Positions 4,670 through 7,368 of a stretch of 7,368 bases of DNA are shown piece after piece. Each line of letters opens with the position of its first letter. Within the stretch, counting starts at the first letter, position 1. A program made the position numbers and the translations under genes. The notes beneath the pieces were generated by a model that had not been told where the DNA came from, did not search any database, and saw nothing but the letters and a program-made list of their open reading frames with translations. Origin of the DNA: an uncultured Brevibacterium sp. (GTDB lineage: Bacteria > Actinomycetota > Actinomycetes > Actinomycetales > Brevibacteriaceae); NCBI GenBank assembly GCA_943914815.1, contig CALUDL010000080.1, forward strand, positions 1-7,368, in the 5' to 3' direction.

Positions 4670-6100
4670 ATGACCAATGAAAATGAGAACCTTCAACAGA
4701 TCTGGACCGATGTCGTTGAAGGAATGCGCACCGATTCGCAACTTCAGCCTCGGCTGAAAGGCTTTCTGGGACTCGCCGCTCCCAAAGCGATCGTTGAAGA
4801 CTTAGTGGTGATCTCTGTCCCCAACGATCTGACGCGTCACACGTTTGAGCGTGAACTCCGGCAGCCATTGGGGCAGGCGTTCAGCGAAGCTCTTGGAAGG
4901 CCTGTGTCGTTCGCTTTTGCGCTTGACTCCAGCATGAACACAGACCCCACGCCTGCAGAGGAACCTGCTGCCACCTCGGCGCCGGAGCCTCAGACTGTGG
5001 CACCCGCGGAACCTACGGTGGCAGCGCCTACAGAGTTTCCCGAGGTGGGAAGCTCAGATCTGAACCCCAAGTACACATTCGACAGTTTCGTTATTGGTGC
5101 GTCCAACCGCTTCGCTCACGCAGCAGCGTTCGCGGTAGCCGAATCGCCTGCCAAGGCGTACAACCCGCTGTTCATCTACGGGGATTCTGGATTGGGTAAG
5201 ACTCACTTGTTGCACGCTGTGGGCCACTATGCGCTCCAGCTCTACCCAAAGATCAGGGTGCGATACGTGTCCAGTGAAGAGTTCGTCAACGACTTCATTA
5301 ACACGGTTGGTTCTCAAGTGACCTCGAATACGTTGAGGCCTGCGTTCCAGCGCCGGTACCGGGAAGTCGACATTCTTATGATTGACGACATTCAGTTCCT
5401 GCAAGGCAAAGACGCAACGGTCGAAGAGTTTTTCCACACCTTTAACGCGCTGCACGCTGAAAACAAGCAGGTCATCATCACGTCTGACCAGCCACCAAAG
5501 ATGCTGAAAGGCTTTGAGGAGCGTCTGCGTTCCAGGTTTGAGTCTGGGTTGCTCACCGATGTCCAGCCACCGGACCTGGAAACTCGTTTTGCGATTCTTC
5601 GCAACAAGGCCGCCAACGAGAACTTGGCCGTTCCAGATGAGGTTCTGGAGTTCATCGCTTCCCGGGTTTCGTCGAATATTCGAGAACTCGAAGGGGCGCT
5701 CATTCGTGTCACCGCGTTCTCAAACCTTAACGAGCAAGTTATTGATGTGGGACTTGCCCAAACTGTGCTGAAGGACTTCATCACTCACGATGAAACGCCT
5801 GAAATCACAGCGACCGACATCATGGGCCAGACTGCCCAGTACTTCAACCTATCGATCGAGGACCTGCAGGGGTCCAGTCGTTCGCGCACGTTGACTACTG
5901 CTCGCCAGATCGCGATGTACCTGTGTCGTGAACTCACGGATCTGTCGCTTCCCAAGATTGGTGAAGCTTTTGGTGGGCGCGACCACACCACGGTCATGCA
6001 CGCCAATCGCAAGATCGGTACGCAGATGGCTGAACGTCGCGCGATCTACACACAGGTCACGGAGCTCACGAACCGGATCAAGCAGCAACACCGGCTGTAG
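4670..6100 (+). CDS. dnaA: Chromosomal replication initiator protein DnaA
   Basis: DnaA binds DnaA boxes, oligomerises with ATP and opens the origin. The 476-residue protein has domain I (about 1-80, with W12 in LQQIWTDVV) and a short Pro/Ala/Glu-rich linker domain II (about 90-128). The AAA+ domain III begins at NPKYTFDSFVIG and carries Walker A GDSGLGKT (171-178) and Walker B ILMIDD (235-240). It also has the RLRSRFESGL arginine-finger region (285-294) and sensor 2 NIRELEGAL (336-344). DNA-binding domain IV carries the signature FGGRDHTTVMHANRK (434-448). I chose the ATG at 4670 because AGGAA precedes it at 6 nt and MTNENENLQQIW fits the family. An in-frame ATG at 4559 would run through the DnaA boxes. 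The linker is short compared with Streptomyces DnaA. Confidence 0.98.
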   Translation: MTNENENLQQIWTDVVEGMRTDSQLQPRLKGFLGLAAPKAIVEDLVVISVPNDLTRHTFERELRQPLGQAFSEALGRPVSFAFALDSSMNTDPTPAEEPAATSAPEPQTVAPAEPTVAAPTEFPEVGSSDLNPKYTFDSFVIGASNRFAHAAAFAVAESPAKAYNPLFIYGDSGLGKTHLLHAVGHYALQLYPKIRVRYVSSEEFVNDFINTVGSQVTSNTLRPAFQRRYREVDILMIDDIQFLQGKDATVEEFFHTFNALHAENKQVIITSDQPPKMLKGFEERLRSRFESGLLTDVQPPDLETRFAILRNKAANENLAVPDEVLEFIASRVSSNIRELEGALIRVTAFSNLNEQVIDVGLAQTVLKDFITHDETPEITATDIMGQTAQYFNLSIEDLQGSSRSRTLTTARQIAMYLCRELTDLSLPKIGEAFGGRDHTTVMHANRKIGTQMAERRAIYTQVTELTNRIKQQHRL

Positions 6101-6135
6101 AGCCTCAGCTTCTAGGAGCCAACGTCCTCAATAAA

Positions 6136-6151
6136 ACGTGCGCACGCACGT
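6136..6151. repeat. Inverted repeat downstream of dnaA
   Basis: ACGTGC and GCACGT (6136-6141 and 6146-6151) form a 6-bp GC-rich stem with loop GCAC, starting 36 nt after the dnaA stop and followed by TAATTAAC. It may be a weak terminator or mRNA 3' end, but the T-run is poor. The core GTGCGCAC is itself palindromic. Confidence 0.4.
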
Positions 6152-6170
6152 AATTAACACAGAAAATACG

Positions 6171-6190
6171 TTGTTCACAACTGTGGAAAA
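6171..6190. promoter_or_regulatory. Inverted pair of DnaA boxes
   Basis: TTGTTCACA (6171-6179, plus strand, 7/9 to TTATCCACA) faces TTTTCCACA on the minus strand (6182-6190, 8/9), separated by 2 nt. A further weak minus-strand match, ATATGCACA, is at 6194-6202. These are the first boxes after dnaA. Confidence 0.6.
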
Positions 6191-6307
6191 GCCTGTGCAT
6201 ATTGCATGTTTTCCTGTGGGGTGATGAATGAACCTCTCAGCGCTGCCGGTGGATGGCTGTGTAACTACCTCGATGTAACTCACAAGCGTCCACTGACACG
6301 TGGAACT

Positions 6308-6316
6308 TTACGCACA
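6308..6316 (+). promoter_or_regulatory. Weak DnaA-box-like site in oriC
   Basis: TTACGCACA matches TTATCCACA at 7 of 9 positions. Its location in the probable origin is its main support. Confidence 0.35.
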
Positions 6317-6375
6317 CACATGTACACACGGCTGATCACTCGCTTGGGCGCATAAAAGCTCGACGACATTGATGT

Positions 6376-6430
6376 AATTCCACAGTTTCCACAACTCCTA
6401 CTACTGCAAATATTTTCAAGTTGAATAACA
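6376..6430 (+). other. Candidate origin unwinding module: tandem boxes, trio repeats, AT-rich DNA
   Basis: Two DnaA-box-like 9-mers abut: AATTCCACA (6376-6384, 6/9) and GTTTCCACA (6385-6393, 7/9). Four bases later CTACTACTG (6398-6406) begins. Its complement read 3' to 5' is GAT-GAT-GAC, fitting the DnaA-trio pattern [G/A]A[T/C]. An AT-rich stretch (6408-6430) follows. Order and polarity match the basal unwinding system described in B. subtilis. Only three trios are visible, and the boxes are imperfect. Confidence 0.5.
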
Positions 6431-6474
6431 AGAGGGGACGCCGCGCACTGCTCTGAGGGCCCTGCTGTGAACCG

Positions 6475-6547
6475 ATTTGCGAATGAGTAATTACAAGAAT
6501 TGCCCGGGGTATCACCGGCGTGTAAAGTTGCAATCTGCGAATAAGTA
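6475..6547 (+). repeat. Imperfect direct repeat upstream of dnaN
   Basis: ATTTGCGAATGAGTA (6475-6489) recurs as ATCTGCGAATAAGTA (6533-6547), 13 of 15 identical and 58 bp apart. The second copy ends 18 nt before the dnaN start. A regulator site or promoter duplication is possible; I see no clear -10/-35 pair. Confidence 0.45.
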
Positions 6548-6565
6548 CGAACTTTGGGGAGAGAC

Positions 6566-7368
6566 GTGAACGCAGACAGCACCGTGAAGTTCAAAGTTGA
6601 ACGTGACGTCTTTGCCGACGCAGTGACTTGGGCAGCCAAGAATTTGCCTCAGCGTCCCGTTATTCCTGTTCTCACAGGTGTGCTAGTAACAGCAGATAAT
6701 GACGGAACCGTCCGCTTTGCGTTCTATGACTTGGATGTTTCTCAGCGCATCACTGTTGAAGCTGATGTCGAAACACCGGGAACATTCCTGGTTTCTGGTC
6801 GCCTTTTGGCTGACATCGCGCGTGCTCTGCCACCTCAGCAAGTTGTTCTTGAACTCAACAATGGCAAGGTGGACATCTCTTGTGGTTCATCGCGCTTTTC
6901 GCTGATGACCATGCCAGTTGAGGAATACCCTGACCTGCCAACAATTCCTGACACAACAGGTGTTGTGAGCGCATCCACCTTCCAGCACGCTGTGTCGCAA
7001 GTTGCGGTAGCCGCTTCACGTGATGACACTTTGCCTGTTTTGACGAGTGTCCGCATTGAAATTGAGGGCGACAAGGTCACTCTTCTTGCGACTGACCGTT
7101 ATCGTCTTGCTGTTCGCCAGTTCACGTGGAACCCGCGTACACCAGACTTTTCTGCGAATGCCTTGCTTCGCGCTAAGACCTTGTCTGAAGTCGCTAAGTC
7201 AATGTCGGGCGATCTAGAGATTTCGGTTGCAGAATCCAACGGCAAGGAAATGCTGTCATTTACTTCCGACGGCCGAGTTGTGACCTCACTTCTCATTGAA
7301 GGTGACTACCCCAAGGTGCGTTCGTTGTTCCCTAAGGAATCAACGATTACTGCAGTTTTGCAGGTGGG
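6566..7368 (+). CDS. dnaN: DNA polymerase III beta subunit (sliding clamp), cut by window edge
   Basis: DnaN forms the ring-shaped dimer that tethers DNA polymerase III to DNA. About 267 codons are visible out of roughly 375-390 expected; there is no stop because the frame runs off the right edge. From the start it reads MNADSTVKFKVERDVFADAV, followed by the clamp motifs RPVIPVLTGVLV, SSRFSLMTMPVEEYPDLP, LPVLTSVRIE, LLATDRYRLAVRQ and EGDYPKVRSLFP. This covers domain 1, domain 2 and the start of domain 3. I chose GTG at 6566 because GGGGAGAG lies immediately upstream; the next GTG (6584) would start at MKFKVERD but is too far from that site. It follows dnaA by 465 bp in the same direction, with the probable oriC between. 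Confidence 0.96.
   Translation, partial: MNADSTVKFKVERDVFADAVTWAAKNLPQRPVIPVLTGVLVTADNDGTVRFAFYDLDVSQRITVEADVETPGTFLVSGRLLADIARALPPQQVVLELNNGKVDISCGSSRFSLMTMPVEEYPDLPTIPDTTGVVSASTFQHAVSQVAVAASRDDTLPVLTSVRIEIEGDKVTLLATDRYRLAVRQFTWNPRTPDFSANALLRAKTLSEVAKSMSGDLEISVAESNGKEMLSFTSDGRVVTSLLIEGDYPKVRSLFPKESTITAVLQV

Larger units (their letters stand above)
6101..6565. other. oriC: dnaA-dnaN intergenic region, probable oriC
   Basis: This 465-bp gap has no convincing gene and sits where oriC lies in characterised actinobacteria such as Streptomyces and Mycobacterium. It contains boxes at 6171-6179 and 6182-6190, weaker ones at 6194-6202 and 6308-6316, and two tandem boxes at 6376-6393. The tandem boxes are followed by CTACTACTG and an AT-rich stretch (6408-6430). 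The boxes are weaker than those upstream of dnaA. The right end holds the dnaN leader and a repeated 15-mer. Gene orientation diverges around this part of the window, supporting an origin. Confidence 0.75.

Noticed and set aside
6136..6151. Intrinsic terminator after dnaA
   Set aside because: The stem is only 6 bp and the following TAATTAAC is not a proper T-run. I record it only as an inverted repeat.
6280..6639. Minus-strand open frames across the dnaA-dnaN gap
   Set aside because: They run antisense into dnaN and across DnaA boxes, show no family features and are best explained as chance.

Overview
This window is the chromosomal replication-origin region of an actinobacterium. The gene order parB-parA-rsmG-jag-yidC-yidD-rnpA-rpmH on the minus strand, followed divergently by dnaA-dnaN on the plus strand, is the classic arrangement around oriC in Actinobacteria. 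An actinobacterial source is supported by the short Jag without a Jag_N domain, the YidC with a lysine-rich tail, the GLGRGIGSLIP start of ParB, the frequent GTG starts and the actinobacterial-looking DnaA. Base composition looks moderate rather than extremely GC-rich, so a lower-GC member of Actinomycetales or Micrococcales is plausible. I cannot name the genus from sequence alone.

Left part (1-1232), chromosome segregation: the first 63 codons of parB run off the left edge. parA precedes parB and overlaps it by 8 nt. Two identical parS sites are present, one inside the parB coding sequence (67-82) and one between rsmG and parA (1154-1169). The 154-bp rsmG-parA gap also holds stacked palindromes, one of which resembles an actinobacterial LexA (SOS) box.

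Middle part (1233-4217), ribosome, RNA and membrane biogenesis: rsmG, jag, yidC, yidD, rnpA and rpmH are packed with overlaps or gaps of 0 to 11 nt, so they very likely form one operon read leftward. The best candidate promoter lies at 4344-4373. The first three genes (rpmH, rnpA, yidD) all appear to start with GTG.

Right part (4218-7368), replication initiation: a 452-bp gap with a dense DnaA-box cluster (4537-4641) precedes dnaA. A 465-bp gap between dnaA and dnaN carries weaker boxes. It also has two tandem boxes followed by CTACTACTG and an AT-rich stretch (6376-6430), which resembles the DnaA-trio unwinding module known from Bacillus subtilis. dnaN is cut by the right edge after about 267 codons.

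Together the genes encode the initiator (DnaA), sliding clamp (DnaN), origin segregation (ParA, ParB, parS), and a co-transcribed set for ribosome and tRNA maturation and membrane insertion. Transcription diverges from the origin on both sides, as expected for leading-strand genes at oriC. I saw no insertion sequence, tRNA, rRNA, CRISPR array or clearly foreign gene.
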